Shown piece by piece: positions 11,613 through 22,123 of a DNA stretch of 64,000 bases. A program made the position numbers and the translations under genes. This DNA is from Brassica napus. Taxonomy: Eukaryota; Streptophyta; Magnoliopsida; Brassicales; Brassicaceae. Location: NCBI RefSeq assembly GCF_020379485.1, contig NC_063437.1, positions 13,975,726-14,039,725 on the forward strand, written 5' to 3'. A model generated the notes under the pieces. It was not told the origin of the DNA, searched no databases, and was given only the letters and a program-made list of their open reading frames with translations. The stretch's first letter is position 1, and the number at the start of each line of letters is the position of its first letter.

Positions 11613-12152
11613 TAAAAACAAACTGAGTAATTACAAGCTTGCTGTTACAAGAAAAATATATCATATTCTTACTTTTAGTTTATTTCATCCCTATGAGCTA
11701 ACCTGTAAACTATTAAAACTAAGGTAATTCCGATCCTTTCTCCTAGTTGTAGATTATTAGATTACTATCAAATTAGTTTTTTTTTGCATCATGATTGGTG
11801 ATCATTATACACTTTTATGAAATATATCTAAGTTACTGACTTTTAACAATTAATGATTAGAAAATCATGTATTTATATACAAGACAATAACACAATGAAA
11901 ACGTTGTATTGCCAAACTAAGATTTTATAACATACAGAAATCTTTAGAATTTTATTATCTATCTACAACATTAATAACAAACTGAATAATTACAAGCTTG
12001 CTGTTACAAAAATAAGAAAATAAATTGCCAACTATGCAACTCGATTTCATAATAATGTCACACATACTCAAACATGTATATAAACACACAATTTCTCTAC
12101 CAAATTGTCTAACAAAGCAAAACAACTAAAACCCCTTGACATAAAGAAAACT
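11613..12152 (+). promoter_or_regulatory. Upstream region of the MADS-box gene
   Basis: AT-rich, with a direct repeat of ACAAGCTTGCTGTTACAA at about 11,631 and 11,994. It also holds a copy of the intergenic repeat seen at 6.1-6.5 kb. The proximal part has a TATA box at 12,076-12,085. No separate gene seen. Confidence 0.5.
12076..12085 (+). promoter_or_regulatory. TATA box of the AGL61-like gene
   Basis: GTATATAAAC, 77 bp upstream of the chosen start codon at 12,153. A start site about 30 bp downstream would fall close to the in-frame ATG at 12,105. This favours the ATG at 12,153, which also matches the family N-terminus MMSKKKE. Confidence 0.55.
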
Positions 12153-12695
12153 ATGATGTCGAAGAAGAAAGAAACCCTGGGACGACAGAAAATTCCGATG
12201 GTTAGGATTAAGAAAGAGACCCACCGGCAGGTCACATTCTCAAAACGTAGAGCCGGTCTATTCAAGAAAGCTAGCGAGCTTTGCACATTGTGCGGCGCAG
12301 AGGTTGGGATCATCGTGTATTCTCCAGCCAAAAAGCCTTTCTCTTTCGGCCATCCCAGCGTCGAATCCGTATTGGACCGTTATTTGTCCCGCAACAATTT
12401 GTCCATAACGCAGACGGAGAAACCGCAGGGAAACGCTGCAGCGAGCAGCGGCGTGCTGAACGTGGAGCTGACGCAGATCGTGAGCCAGTTAGAGGAAGAG
12501 AAGAAGAAGGGTCAAGCGATGGCGGACATGAGAAAAGCGAATGCGGTGAGGTGGTCGATGACGAATTGGTGGGAAAGGCCAGTGGAGGAGATGAATATGG
12601 TTCAGTTACGGGAAATGAAATCTGCGTTAGAGGAGTTGTGGAAGATTGTTGTGTCAGAGACAAGTATGGCTCGCCAGCTCGGTTTAAGGATGTGA
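12153..12695 (+). CDS. AGL61: Type I (M-alpha) MADS-box protein, AGL61/DIANA-like
   Basis: Single-exon transcription factor of 180 residues. The MADS domain spans about residues 8-67 (GRQKIPMVRIKKETHRQVTF, then SKRRAGLFKKASELCTLCGA) and ends with the AGL61/62-type FSFGHPSVESVLDRY. A coiled-coil-prone stretch (QLEEEKKKGQAMADMRKA) and the conserved NWWERPVEEMN block follow. M-alpha proteins of this group act in the central cell and endosperm; Arabidopsis AGL61 pairs with AGL80. Neighbouring DnaJ and MAPR2-like genes agree with At2g24840 synteny as recalled. The C-terminus is unusual. After about residue 170 the frame diverges and stops, while another frame just beyond (around 12,700-12,735) still reads VTAPSPSYMNNA, similar to what I recall of the Arabidopsis tail. 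A late frameshift probably shortened the protein; the MADS domain is intact. Confidence 0.88.
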   Translation: MMSKKKETLGRQKIPMVRIKKETHRQVTFSKRRAGLFKKASELCTLCGAEVGIIVYSPAKKPFSFGHPSVESVLDRYLSRNNLSITQTEKPQGNAAASSGVLNVELTQIVSQLEEEKKKGQAMADMRKANAVRWSMTNWWERPVEEMNMVQLREMKSALEELWKIVVSETSMARQLGLRM

Positions 12696-13613
12696 TAGAG
12701 GATGTGTTACGGCTCCCTCTCCTTCTTACATGAATAATGCCCTTCGGTTTTTCTAATGTTTACAATGGTTGTTTCTGATTAACACATATTATAAGCTAAT
12801 ATCTTCCTACCTGGCTTTTTTTAATTATCTCAGATTATTTTTGTTTCTTTGGCAACATGGAAAAATATTAATGTTATCCGGTTAAGTTACTTTAATGAAT
12901 TGATTATATACTATAACCGACAATATAGCTTAAACTTATAAGTTTTTTTTTTTTTTGAAAAAGATAAAACTTATAACTTATAAGTTACTTTTAAGAATTA
13001 TAACTTAAACTTATAAGTTATAATTCTTACTGCATCCATTGGGGGTTGCCTTTCTCACTCACTGGACCATTTCAACACCATCGCCTCAATACTTTCTAAG
13101 TTTCTAGCTTGTGCTTCACTAAAAACGCCAACGCTGGCAGTCTCTGGTGATCGGTTGGTGGTGACGTGAAATACTATATTTTTGAACAATGTTGTCATCC
13201 ATGATGAGACGACCAACCATGCTCTATTGACATGACTGCGTTGTTTTTCAGTGTTGGGTTTGTATATCCCTAAGATATAGTGATGATATGGCTTGGAGGA
13301 TTCATAAAAAGGAGAGGAAACAAGAGCTGGTGCTGAAGTGGAAGACGGCTCACGTGGAGTAAGTCTTGGCAAAGTAAAGCAAAAGATAGGATACAGAAAA
13401 GAGACGGAGTATATACATGAAGTAGCCTTAAGAGGAAATCACAATTAGTAAAGACAGAACAAGGGGAAATGAATGAACATACATTGATATATTTATACAC
13501 AATACATGTACAAAGAAATGTATTCATATTACGCTTGAATCAATGTGAACATTTGTACTCCGTATAAAAATCATCAAATGCCAAAACACTTAACTTGGTT
13601 TTGTTCATATCAA
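12696..13613. other. Intergenic, no supported gene
   Basis: Contains the 3' side of the MADS-box gene, an AT-rich stretch with direct repeats of AACTTATAAGTTA (about 12,930-13,025), and a higher-GC segment (13,040-13,400) with short minus-strand open frames that I do not recognise. In Arabidopsis, as I recall, a tyrosine aminotransferase gene (TAT3) lies between the AGL61 and DnaJ genes. I see no aminotransferase coding here. Confidence 0.45.
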
Positions 13614-14322
13614 CTACAATGGCACTGGAGGCTTTTCCAACCACTTGGCACGAAACCCAGTTCCCTTGCAATCGCTACAGCAAGCAGAACCCTTAACACA
13701 CACAAAAAAAAAAAGAATCGAATATTCATAACTTGTAAGGTACTTTTTGGGTGGACAGAGAAAACGATTAAACATTATCTGATTAGATAACTAACCTGAC
13801 CGGAGCAGATAACACAAGAAGTATTCCTAGAAGGAACCTGGCAAAGCATGTTATCACCGAGGATGAAGAATCCAGTACCCGCACACCATTTGCATTCAAC
13901 ATGACCCTTTGAATTGCACGATGAACACCCAACGGGTCTTGGTTGCTTCAGTGAAATAGAAAAAAAAAAAACAAATCATTAATCAAAGACAACACATTCC
14001 TTGTAACATCTAGCAGCAAGAGAGACCTAACAATAAACTTGTTCACAGATCAAATCGTCAAACAAAATTGCATATATATGGGAGAGAATCAATTAGCAGG
14101 TACCTGAGAGATAAGCCAGGCTTGTTCCATACGCTTAGCGAAATTTGAAGAGCTCTCGGGGGAATCAACCGCCGATGCCCTGACGGTGGCCGGAGAACGG
14201 CGAATCGTGGTTGAACTCGGACTGATCGCTACGAAACCTAGCTTCGTTCTACTCGGGGATATCCATGGATTCACTATCGATTTCGGTACGATCCGCGACT
14301 CGCAACACATGCAAATCGCCAT
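13614..14322 (-). CDS. Plastid-type DnaJ cysteine-rich zinc-finger protein
   Basis: Three exons on the minus strand (14,322-14,104, 13,945-13,796 and 13,691-13,614) splice in frame to 148 residues. The N-terminal 60 or so residues are rich in Ser, Thr and Arg with few acidic residues, consistent with a chloroplast transit peptide. The rest has four CxxC-type motifs, including CSSC, CKWCAGTG, CVIC and CSDCKGTG. This is the DnaJ zinc-finger fold without a J domain, as in BSD2-like proteins. Such proteins act as thiol or folding helpers in plastids; the client here is unknown. It looks like Arabidopsis At2g24860 by content and position, from recall. Exon 2 uses an acceptor ending GAAG before CAACCAAGACCC. 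Confidence 0.85.
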
Positions 14323-15917
14323 TTCTCTTCTTCTTCTTCTTCCTCGCTGAGAAGTTTGAATAATTCAGCAGAAATTAAAAGACTTTGAAATTGATTTTTT
14401 TTTTGCGTACCAAATTGGAGGACGGTTGAGGAGGAGAAATGCCCTGGAAATTGTGTTATTGGACACTGGGCCCACAATTTGCACAGAGTTGGTTCTGTCT
14501 GGCTTGTTTCCGATTCAATTTTAAAGCATCTTAACCGGTGGGAAAATCCCGGTTGAGACAACAAATGATTACTTATCCGAATCAATCACAGACGTGGTCT
14601 ATGGATTTTGTTGAAGCTAATCTTGCTACAATATGAGTTAATATCTGGTGAAACAATCTACTTTTGCTCCACAACCTCACACTTTAGTTCTTTTCTCTTT
14701 CCCAAGATAACCTTGATGCTAATTAGAAAGATGCTAACATTAATGAAAGCTAATACTACGTTCTTTGTAACTAAATGTGGATCTTCTCTCCTTTTTGAAG
14801 AATCTCATGTCAATATCAACTCCGAGACGTCCTTGTAAAAGTCGTCCGAAAATTAATGAAAGCTAATACGTTCTTTGTAATCTACCATCTTTTAATTTGA
14901 CGCCCAATCAACAGATCTGCAACAGAAAAAGGGAAGATAAATGAATAATAATTTTTTTTTTTTGTTCAGCCTAATAATAAATTAATACTAAGCCACACAC
15001 CACACAATCTAGCATGCTTAGACAACCATCAACCTATGACCTATTCATGAGATAGCATCTTTACCTCCCATCTTACAAGCACCAAGTTTGCATGCTCCAA
15101 AGTTCGGCGAGTCCAAACTAGTCTCCTTTTACCAGACACTAGTTTCATGAATCATGACTCTACCATGTCTCATTTCATTTCAAGACGTAATTAACTCGTG
15201 TTGGTTGCGAAAAGGTCGCTTTCTCACTTGTCACTTTCTTGGTGTGCTGAGTTACAATTACGGCTTCATTACTCATCCTTTTATTCCGGTCTGCAACAAT
15301 CTTCTGTTTTCTGAAGAAATTTTGGTGAAGGTTTCTTGTACACTTTGGTTACCAGTCATTGCTTCTTTTGGTGTTGAAGTTTAAACTAACCAACCTCCTC
15401 TTTCTAGCGCTAACAGAAACTACAAATGTCAAAAATAAGAAATAGGAATAGTTGAAAGAGCAGGTTCATTGACACAAATGAAATAAGAAGGCTTTTCGGA
15501 TAAATATGCAAAAAAATTAAGCAAAATATGAGATATACTGATATAGTGAAGTAATGTTTGACATGCTATACTAGATTTTGATCCGCTTTTGGTTTTCAAT
15601 TTTTTTTGTAAAAAATATATAGTATAAATAAGTTATGTATTTTAATTTTTTTCTATAATATATTTAAACTTATGTATATTATTGAGTGAAAAAAATATTT
15701 CGTGAATATATACCTAATCCATTTTTGAATCTTTAAATTTATGGTTTTCCGAATTTTAATTTATGGACTAATATTTACACCTTAACAATAAACTTCAAAA
15801 TATATACCTAATTTATATTCGAATTGACTTCCAGAAACAAACAAAAAGTGACACTATTTCACTTTATAAATGATTCGAAAGTGACGTAGAAAAAGATGAT
15901 TCGAAAGTAAAAGGACA
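14323..15917. other. Intergenic region, no supported gene
   Basis: Holds the upstream region of the minus-strand DnaJ-type gene, with a CTTCTTCTTC tract just upstream of its start. AT-rich sequence follows, with short open frames (14,608-14,838 and 15,154-15,384) that lack recognisable domains. A short direct repeat, AATGAAAGCTAATAC...GTTCTTTGTAA, occurs at about 14,741 and 14,854. Confidence 0.45.
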
Positions 15918-16400
15918 ATTGTCAATAATAGCACCTTTTAAAGTTTATGTCTCAAAAATAGCACTAGAAGGAGAAAGTCACAAAAATGACATTCATTAAA
16001 GGGTAAAATATCCCTAATACCCTTGGTTTAAAATTAAATAAATAAACAAAAATAAATAAAAATAAATAAAAAATTTTTTATAGTTTCAGATTCGAAATTT
16101 TTATAAATTTTTTTGAAATTTTTTTTCAAATTTTTTTTTTATTTTTTTTCAAATTTTTTTTTTATAATTTAAAAATACATTTTGAAACTGTTTTTAAAAT
16201 TTTTATTTTTTATTTTTTATAAAATTTTAAACCCTAATTCCAAAATCCCACCCCTTAACTCTAAATCCTAAGGTTTGGATTAATTAACCCAAAGGATATA
16301 AATGTATATTTACTTTTTTTAATGAAACCTATTTTTGTGACTTTGAGCCTTGAGTGCTACTTTGGGAACAAAAACTTGGTTTAGTGCTATTCTAGTATTA
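15918..16400. mobile_element. MITE-like repeat with imperfect inverted ends
   Basis: Left end (about 15,918-16,010) reads AATAGCACC...AAAAATAGCACT...AAAGTCACAAAAATGAC...TTCATTAAA. The complement of the right end (about 16,310-16,400) reads AATAGCACT...AAAGTAGCACT...AAAGTCACAAAAATAGG...TTCATTAAA. The core is T/A-rich with an AACCCTAA...CCCCTTAACTCTAAATCC segment. I could not fix the exact ends or a target duplication. It lies 130-700 bp upstream of the MAPR2-like TATA box. Confidence 0.5.
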
Positions 16401-16530
16401 TGTTAAGTGGAATAAATTCAACAAAAGATAAAAATGCTATTCCACTAATGAGCCAAACAAAAATTTAATTTCCACTATAAATTATTCGAAAGTAAATGCT
16501 CTCAAGTCGAATAACAATGTCATTTTCCAC

Positions 16531-16538
16531 TATAAATA
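16531..16538 (+). promoter_or_regulatory. TATA box of the MAPR2-like gene
   Basis: TATAAATA (within CACTATAAATATCCCTCCC) about 97 bp upstream of the start codon, followed by a CT-rich leader and a GAGAGAGAG stretch just before the ATG. Confidence 0.6.
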
Positions 16539-16627
16539 TCCCTCCCACCTAATCCATTATCTCCTTCATCTTATCAATTGGATCTTTCCAGAAAAAATTC
16601 GATTCCGAGAGAGAGAGAAAAAAGAAA

Positions 16628-16930
16628 ATGGAGTTCACGGCAGAGCAGCTTAGCCAGTACAACGGGACCGACTCATCGAAGCCGATCTACGTGGCGATCA
16701 AGGGCCGAGTATTCGACGTCACCACCGGCAAATCCTTCTACGGCGCAGGAGGCGATTACGCGATGTTCGCGGGAAAAGACGCGAGCAGAGCTCTGGGGAA
16801 GATGAGCAAGAACGAAGAAGACGTGTCTCCTTCTCTCGAAGGTCTCACCGAGAAAGAGATGACCACTCTTAATGATTGGGAGAAGAAGTTTGAAGCCAAG
16901 TATCCCGTCGTTGGCCGCGTTATCTCCTAA
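16628..16930 (+). CDS. MAPR2: Membrane-associated progesterone-binding (MAPR2-like) cytochrome b5-domain protein
   Basis: Single-exon protein of 100 residues. Almost the whole length is a cytochrome b5-like heme/steroid-binding domain of the MAPR type: FTAEQLSQYNGTD, then IYVAIKGRVFDVT, then YGAGGDYAMFAGKDASRAL, then LNDWEKKFEAKYPVVGRV. The YG..Y..F/AGKDASRAL block and the Tyr residues that coordinate heme in the MAPR family (instead of the two His of true cytochrome b5) are visible. There is no N-terminal membrane helix, unlike MSBP1/2, so this is the short soluble form. Family members bind heme and sterols and support P450 or trafficking functions. It corresponds to Arabidopsis At2g24940 by sequence and order, as recalled. 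Confidence 0.93.
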   Translation: MEFTAEQLSQYNGTDSSKPIYVAIKGRVFDVTTGKSFYGAGGDYAMFAGKDASRALGKMSKNEEDVSPSLEGLTEKEMTTLNDWEKKFEAKYPVVGRVIS

Positions 16931-18204
16931 GCTCAATCATATCCTTCCGATCTCTCGTGTGAGGATCTGTGTGTGTTTGTGTTTGATATGATCGTTTGAT
17001 GACGATTGGAAATCTAATAATGTAATAAATTGGTGTTTCTTACTCTTTTAATCCTTGTATTACTGATTTTAGTTTTGTGATTGCTCTCTCTACGGATAGA
17101 TCTGCGTGGTATCACTTATCAGATCAAAATTGATGACTGGGTTAGGGATTCCCCCAAATCTTTGGTTGTATTCTTAATCCGGTTTAGTGAATTTAGAGTT
17201 ATGGTTTAAATGAAATCGTCACAGAGCTCAAAGTTTTAGTGTGGCATGGAGATCGATTGTGTTGATTTGTGTAGTTTTCAAAATAGAGAAGATAAATTAA
17301 TGGGGGTGGGGGTGTTCTTGGACTTCTTCTCCACGCTCTCTTATGGCTATTTCTGCAAGCAACTAAGTTAAGACAGGAAATGAGAGACAAAAGAGTGTCA
17401 CTATATTCTGCAGCAGAACTGTTGGCTTGAAATGTAAATCTGGCAACTTATATTGTCTTTTGGATCATTTAAAAAAATATGGGTAAAGCTTACTTTGTAT
17501 GTTATTGTTGGCTTTCAAGATCTTGAGCTGGGTTAGGAGTTGTATGTATCTCATAGTCATAGACATGTCAGCTTGTTGTTGGCGACATATAGCTGTTAAA
17601 GAGATGTAACTGGGTTTGTAGACCAGATAAAAGCTTGAGCACAACATGTTTACAACTATATATGTGGTCTAGTTCACCCAAAACAAACAAAAGCTTGAGC
17701 ACATCATTGATCAAACCATCATGCTCGTTTCATTGGATAGTTCCCAGTGCCACTCTCTGTAGGTTTAGTAGTTTTCTTCGTCTTCTTTGGCTCACCTAGA
17801 GTTAAACAATTAACAAGAACATGTCAGTAAACATCAGAAGTAAAAAGAGAATGCTCTGCTTTCTTACATCTAATATCTTCTAATATCTAATACGCTAATT
17901 AAAACCTATAAATTTCAAAAAACCAAACAAAATTGGGAGTAATTCTTCAAAATGTGTATATTCGTTGGACCCATAGAGCGCCTTAAAAACGAAAGGCTAA
18001 GCCCAAACATAGAAGGCGATAGATAGATAAACCAGAGGAGAGAAGGAGCACTGAGAGCCAAACAGAAATAATTCGGGATTAGGGTTAATCTCTCTCCCAA
18101 ACTCCGCCCAATCTCTCTTTCTCTCTCTCACCGCCGCGCGCAACTATAACCGCTACCTATATATTCACACACACACAGACACTGGTTACTGCTTCTCAGC
18201 TATC
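16931..18204. other. Intergenic, MAPR2 3' flank and Myb/SANT 5' flank
   Basis: No gene recognised. Contains MAPR2 3' sequence (AATGTAATAAAT near 17,020), a small direct repeat AAAAGCTTGAGCACA (about 17,628 and 17,690), and a CT-rich leader (18,105-18,140) just before the Myb/SANT-like gene. Confidence 0.45.
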
Positions 18205-21184
18205 ATGAGCGGTCAAACCTCTTGTAATAATGACCGAACGAGAACGTACTGGACCCCAACGATGGAGCGTTTCTTCATAGATCTAATGCTCGACCATCTC
18301 CACAGAGGCAATAGAACCGGCCACACTTTCAACAAGCAAGCCTGGAACGAGATGCTCTCCGTTTTCAACTCCAAGTTCGAGTCACAGTACGACAAAGACG
18401 TGTTGAAGATCAGGTACACGACTCTTTGGAAACAGTACAACGACGTCAAGAGCCTTCTTGATCACGGAGGGTTCTCTTGGGACCAGAGTCATGAGATGGT
18501 GGTCGGAGATGAGAGTCTGTGGAGTTGTTATCTCAAGTCTCATCCTGAGGCTCGTGCGTACAAGACCAAACCTGTGTTGAATTTTAATGATCTGTGTTTG
18601 GTCTATGGGTATACGGTTGCAGATGGGAGGTACAGTAGGTCAAGCCATGATGTAGAGTTTGAAGATGAGATCAATGGAGTTAACATTGGTGTGTTCTTGC
18701 TCTTTCTTGATTTTATTACAAACTGTGTTTTGTCTGTAGGTGAAAGTAGTAGTGGAAGTCTTATTTAGTGATATTTTACTGCAGTGTTTAGTTAGTTTGC
18801 TGTTTAGTTGCTTTTAGGATCCGAATAGCAATCCGGTGCGGTAGTAATAGTAACAAAAACCTATAGATACATATGTACATTTAAAGATTTTTGTTACTAT
18901 TAACTGCTGTGCGATTTGTAAACATTCGAAGCCTTAATTTCTTTCTGTAACAAGTCCTCTTTGTATAACATTTAACCAAAAGAAAAAAGGAAATACTTAC
19001 AATGAGTGATGCTTTCTATGTTCTGTAGGTGAAAGTAGTAGTGGGAGTCTTGTTATGTCAAGTAAAGAAACCTCGAAAACCGAGTGGACTCCGGTAATGG
19101 ACCAATACTTCATCAGCCTTATGCTTGATCAAATCGGAAGAGGTAACAAGACTGGCAATGCTTTCAGCAAACAAGCCTGGACAGATATGTTAGCTTTGTT
19201 CAATGCTAGGTTCAGTGGTCAGTATGGTAAAAGAGTCTTAAGGCATAGGTACAACAAGTTGTCTAAATACCACAAAGACATGGGAGCTATCTTGAAACAA
19301 GACGGGTTTTCGTGGGACGAAACTCTTCAAATGATAGCTGCAGATGATGTCTTTTGGAACTCTTACATCAAGGTTTGAAATTCCTACTCTTGTAATAAAT
19401 AAATCTAGATGTAATGAAACAGGCACTTATGACGTGATGAAAGCAGGAGCATCCACTTGCTAGAACATATAGGATGAGGTCATTACCGAGCTACAACGAC
19501 TTGGAGTTAATATTTGCTAATCCAGTCCAAGGCAAAGATGATGCTATACCAGATGAGACTAAGGCGGGCCAGGCTCAGAGTTCTGATCGTACAAGGACGT
19601 TTTGGACACCGCCTATGGACAACTATCTGATCGATTTGTTATATGACCAAGTGAATAAAGGGAACAGAGTTGGGCAGACTTTCATAACGAGCGCTTGGAA
19701 CGAAATGATTACATCGTTTAATACCAAGTTCGAGTCTCAGCACGGCAGAGACGTTCTGAAGAACCGGTATAAACACTTGAGGAGGTTGTACAACGACATA
19801 AGGTTTCTTCTCGAGCAAAACGGGTTCTCGTGGGATGCAAGGAGAGATATGGTTGTTGCTGATGATAGCGTTTGGTGTTCATATATAAAGGTATGCAACA
19901 TTCTTTCCCCTTTTTTAAGATATAAGTTATATATGCTTGTGTGGTCTAAATTAATAAAATGAAACGTGTGTAGGGACATCCAGAAGCTCGACCATATCGA
20001 GTGAAAACTATTCCAATTTACCCAAATCTTTGCTTCATTTTTGGTAAGGAAGTGTCTGATGGGAGATACACACGCTTGGCTCAAGCTTTTGATCCCACTC
20101 CTGCAAATACTGTGCGCATAAACGGTAAGTTTCTCTATATATATTGGCTTTTGATTCATTAGGTGTTCATTTGTGTTCTTATTTATATGAATCCATGGCA
20201 GAAAGTGAAAGCGAAGATAGACTCAAGGATACTTTCCAGATGGTGCAAGCCGGGGAAGAGAAAGATGATTACCTCTGTAGCAGCAGTGGTCCTTCTCCTG
20301 TAGAATGGACAGCGGTCATGGACCGTTGTCTTATTGATCTCATGCTTGAGCAGGTCAATAGAGGAAATAAAGTTGGTGAGACATTCACAGAACAAGCTTG
20401 GGGGGAGATGGCAGAATCCTTCAATGCAAAGTTCGAATTGCAGGCTGACATGTTTACTCTGGAGAATCGTTACATATTGATGATGAAAGAGCGTGACGAC
20501 GTCAACAACATCCTTAATCTTGATGGCTTTGTTTGGGATGGAGAGAAGCAAACCATTGTTGCAGAAGATGAACATTGGGATGCATATATTAAGGTAAGGA
20601 GGCTAATCTAATGATGTTTTCTTACAAGGTGTGTGTGTGTGATTCTGAGAGATTCAGTGTCTGGATTTTGGCAGGAACATCCAGATGCAACTATATATAA
20701 AGGCAAAACGTTGGATAGTTACGGTGATTTGTGCAAGCTATATGAACATCTCTCACACGAAGGCTTCAACTGTGAGAATCTCATGATAGAGTTGGATAAC
20801 TATGGCCATGAGATTGATATAGTTGATGACTTTAGTTCTTCTACTCAAAAGCAGCATTGTAAGCGAGCCAACCCAACTCCACATGGGATAAATGCACGCA
20901 AGGCTCAGAAGACGGGAGGAGAGATGATGAGGAAGCCTCAGAGTGAGACAGAAGGTGAAGGCCGTGATTACGTGGAGGCCATGCCTCAGGAGGATAATTT
21001 CACAAGAATACAGAACGCTGTTGATGCACTGCAAGCTTTACCAGACATGGATGATGAGCTTCTGCTGGATGCTTGTGATCTTTTAGAAGATGAGAAGAAA
21101 GCAAAGACGTTCTTGGCATTGGACGTCTCTTTAAGAAGAAAATGGCTGGTGAGGAAGCTTCGGCCTCCTTCGTCTAACGTTTAA
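18205..21184 (+). CDS. Four-domain Myb/SANT-like DNA-binding protein
   Basis: Six exons (18,205-18,688; 19,029-19,372; 19,447-19,890; 19,974-20,124; 20,202-20,593; 20,675-21,184) splice in frame to 774 residues. Four Myb/SANT-like domains (Myb_DNA-bind_3 type) are visible, each with W-T/x-P-x-M-D/E near the start, a LMLDQ.-.RGN(K/R).G.(T/A)F core, W..M...FN.(K/R)F and a DGF.WD closing motif. They start near 18,250, 19,082, 19,600 and 20,300. The last exon carries an Ala/Leu/Asp-rich C-terminal region ending in a [12 protein letters not shown] motif. This family resembles the DNA-binding part of plant Harbinger-related MYB-like proteins and is probably nuclear, but no specific role is known to me. 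It matches At2g24960 in position and content as recalled. Start chosen at the first ATG, MSGQTSC. Confidence 0.85.
18740..18768 (+). other. Duplicated exon-2 acceptor giving a possible short isoform
   Basis: The exon-2 start of the Myb/SANT gene (TGTAG then GTGAAAGTAGTAGTGG) occurs twice, at 18,740 and at 19,029. Splicing to the upstream copy adds nine codons and then TAG, giving a protein of about 170 residues with one domain. The intervening 289 bp contains an inverted repeat (AATAGTAACAAAAA about 18,847; TTTTTGTTACTATT about 18,888). Confidence 0.5.
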
Positions 21185-21284
21185 CCAGTTTGTGTCTCTC
21201 TATTTCTACCCAAATTTGTAAGCGCAGCAGAATAGTTTATGTAACGTTGTAAAAGTATGTGGTGATCTTAGATACACAATCTTT

Positions 21285-21895
21285 AGGGTTGGGCAAAATA
21301 TCCGGAACCAAAAAACTGACCCGAAAATCAAGGTCCCGAACCTGATCGGACCGGGCTAAATAACTGAATGGGTTCTAAATTGATGTATCCAAAGAACTGG
21401 TATCTAATCCGATCTGAATCGAGAATAGAATGAGTATCAGAAGATATCAGAAATATAAATATATATCTATAAATATTATGTATAAATATATGCATAATTA
21501 TTTAAATTAAATATATTAGTTATTTTCAATATTTTTGTGTATTTTCTGGATAAAATATGATAGTTGAATAGAAATATTCAAACAAAACCGTATTTAATGA
21601 ATATTTTTGGTTATTTTTTGGTACATTTAGATAGTTTAGATATAAAATATCCGAACCGAATCGGATAATAAGGTTACTTTGGATACTATTATCCGAACCC
21701 GTTTCAGATATATTCGGTTATTTTCATGTTCCTTTACATCAGAACCGAATCCATCCAGATCCAGAAAGATCCGACTCGAACCCGACCCAAAATTTTATAA
21801 CATCTAAATGAGGTCTAATTTCCAAACCTGGAAACATAATACCCGAAAAAACCGATCAATACCCGAATGGATACTCGAATGCCCAGACCTATATA
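21285..21895. repeat. Degenerate GGGTTGGGCA-ended interspersed repeat
   Basis: Starts TAGGGTTGGGCAAAATATCC and ends ATACTCGAATGCCCAGACCTA, so the ends are roughly inverted (TAGGGTTGGGCA against TAGGTCTGGGCA). The interior is rich in CCGAA/GAACC and TATCCGAA words. A related stretch lies at about 41,760-42,430. The ends look hAT-like, but I could not find a target duplication. No coding capacity. Confidence 0.45.
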
Positions 21896-22123
21896 AGAAA
21901 ACATAACTTTATTTAGTGAAATTTAACGTGTGGTTAAAGTAAAGAAAGAGAGCATAGTGCCTTGGATGAAGACAGAGGGTTTCAAGGACAAGTCTAACCC
22001 GTAAACCCATCTCTCTCTCACACACACAGATGAGACAAAGAAAGCATGCTGGTAGTTAGTTGGGTGTGCTCTCTCAAGTCTCATAGACGACAATAAAAAG
22101 AGAGAGAGAGAGAGAGAGAGAAA

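Noticed and set aside
12105..12152. Upstream in-frame ATG of the AGL61-like gene
   Set aside because: It would sit at or before the expected transcription start given the TATA box at 12,076-12,085. The second ATG matches the family N-terminus.
12281..12733. Open frames overlapping the MADS-box gene on both strands
   Set aside because: They are shadows of the real coding frame. Only the last few codons of the plus-strand one are informative about the frameshifted tail.
13055..13527. Two overlapping minus-strand open frames downstream of the DnaJ-type gene
   Set aside because: No domain, no splice support and no recognisable homologue. They could be an old relic but cannot be supported.
15154..15384. 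76-codon open frame
   Set aside because: No domain or promoter. Composition is like the surrounding intergenic DNA.
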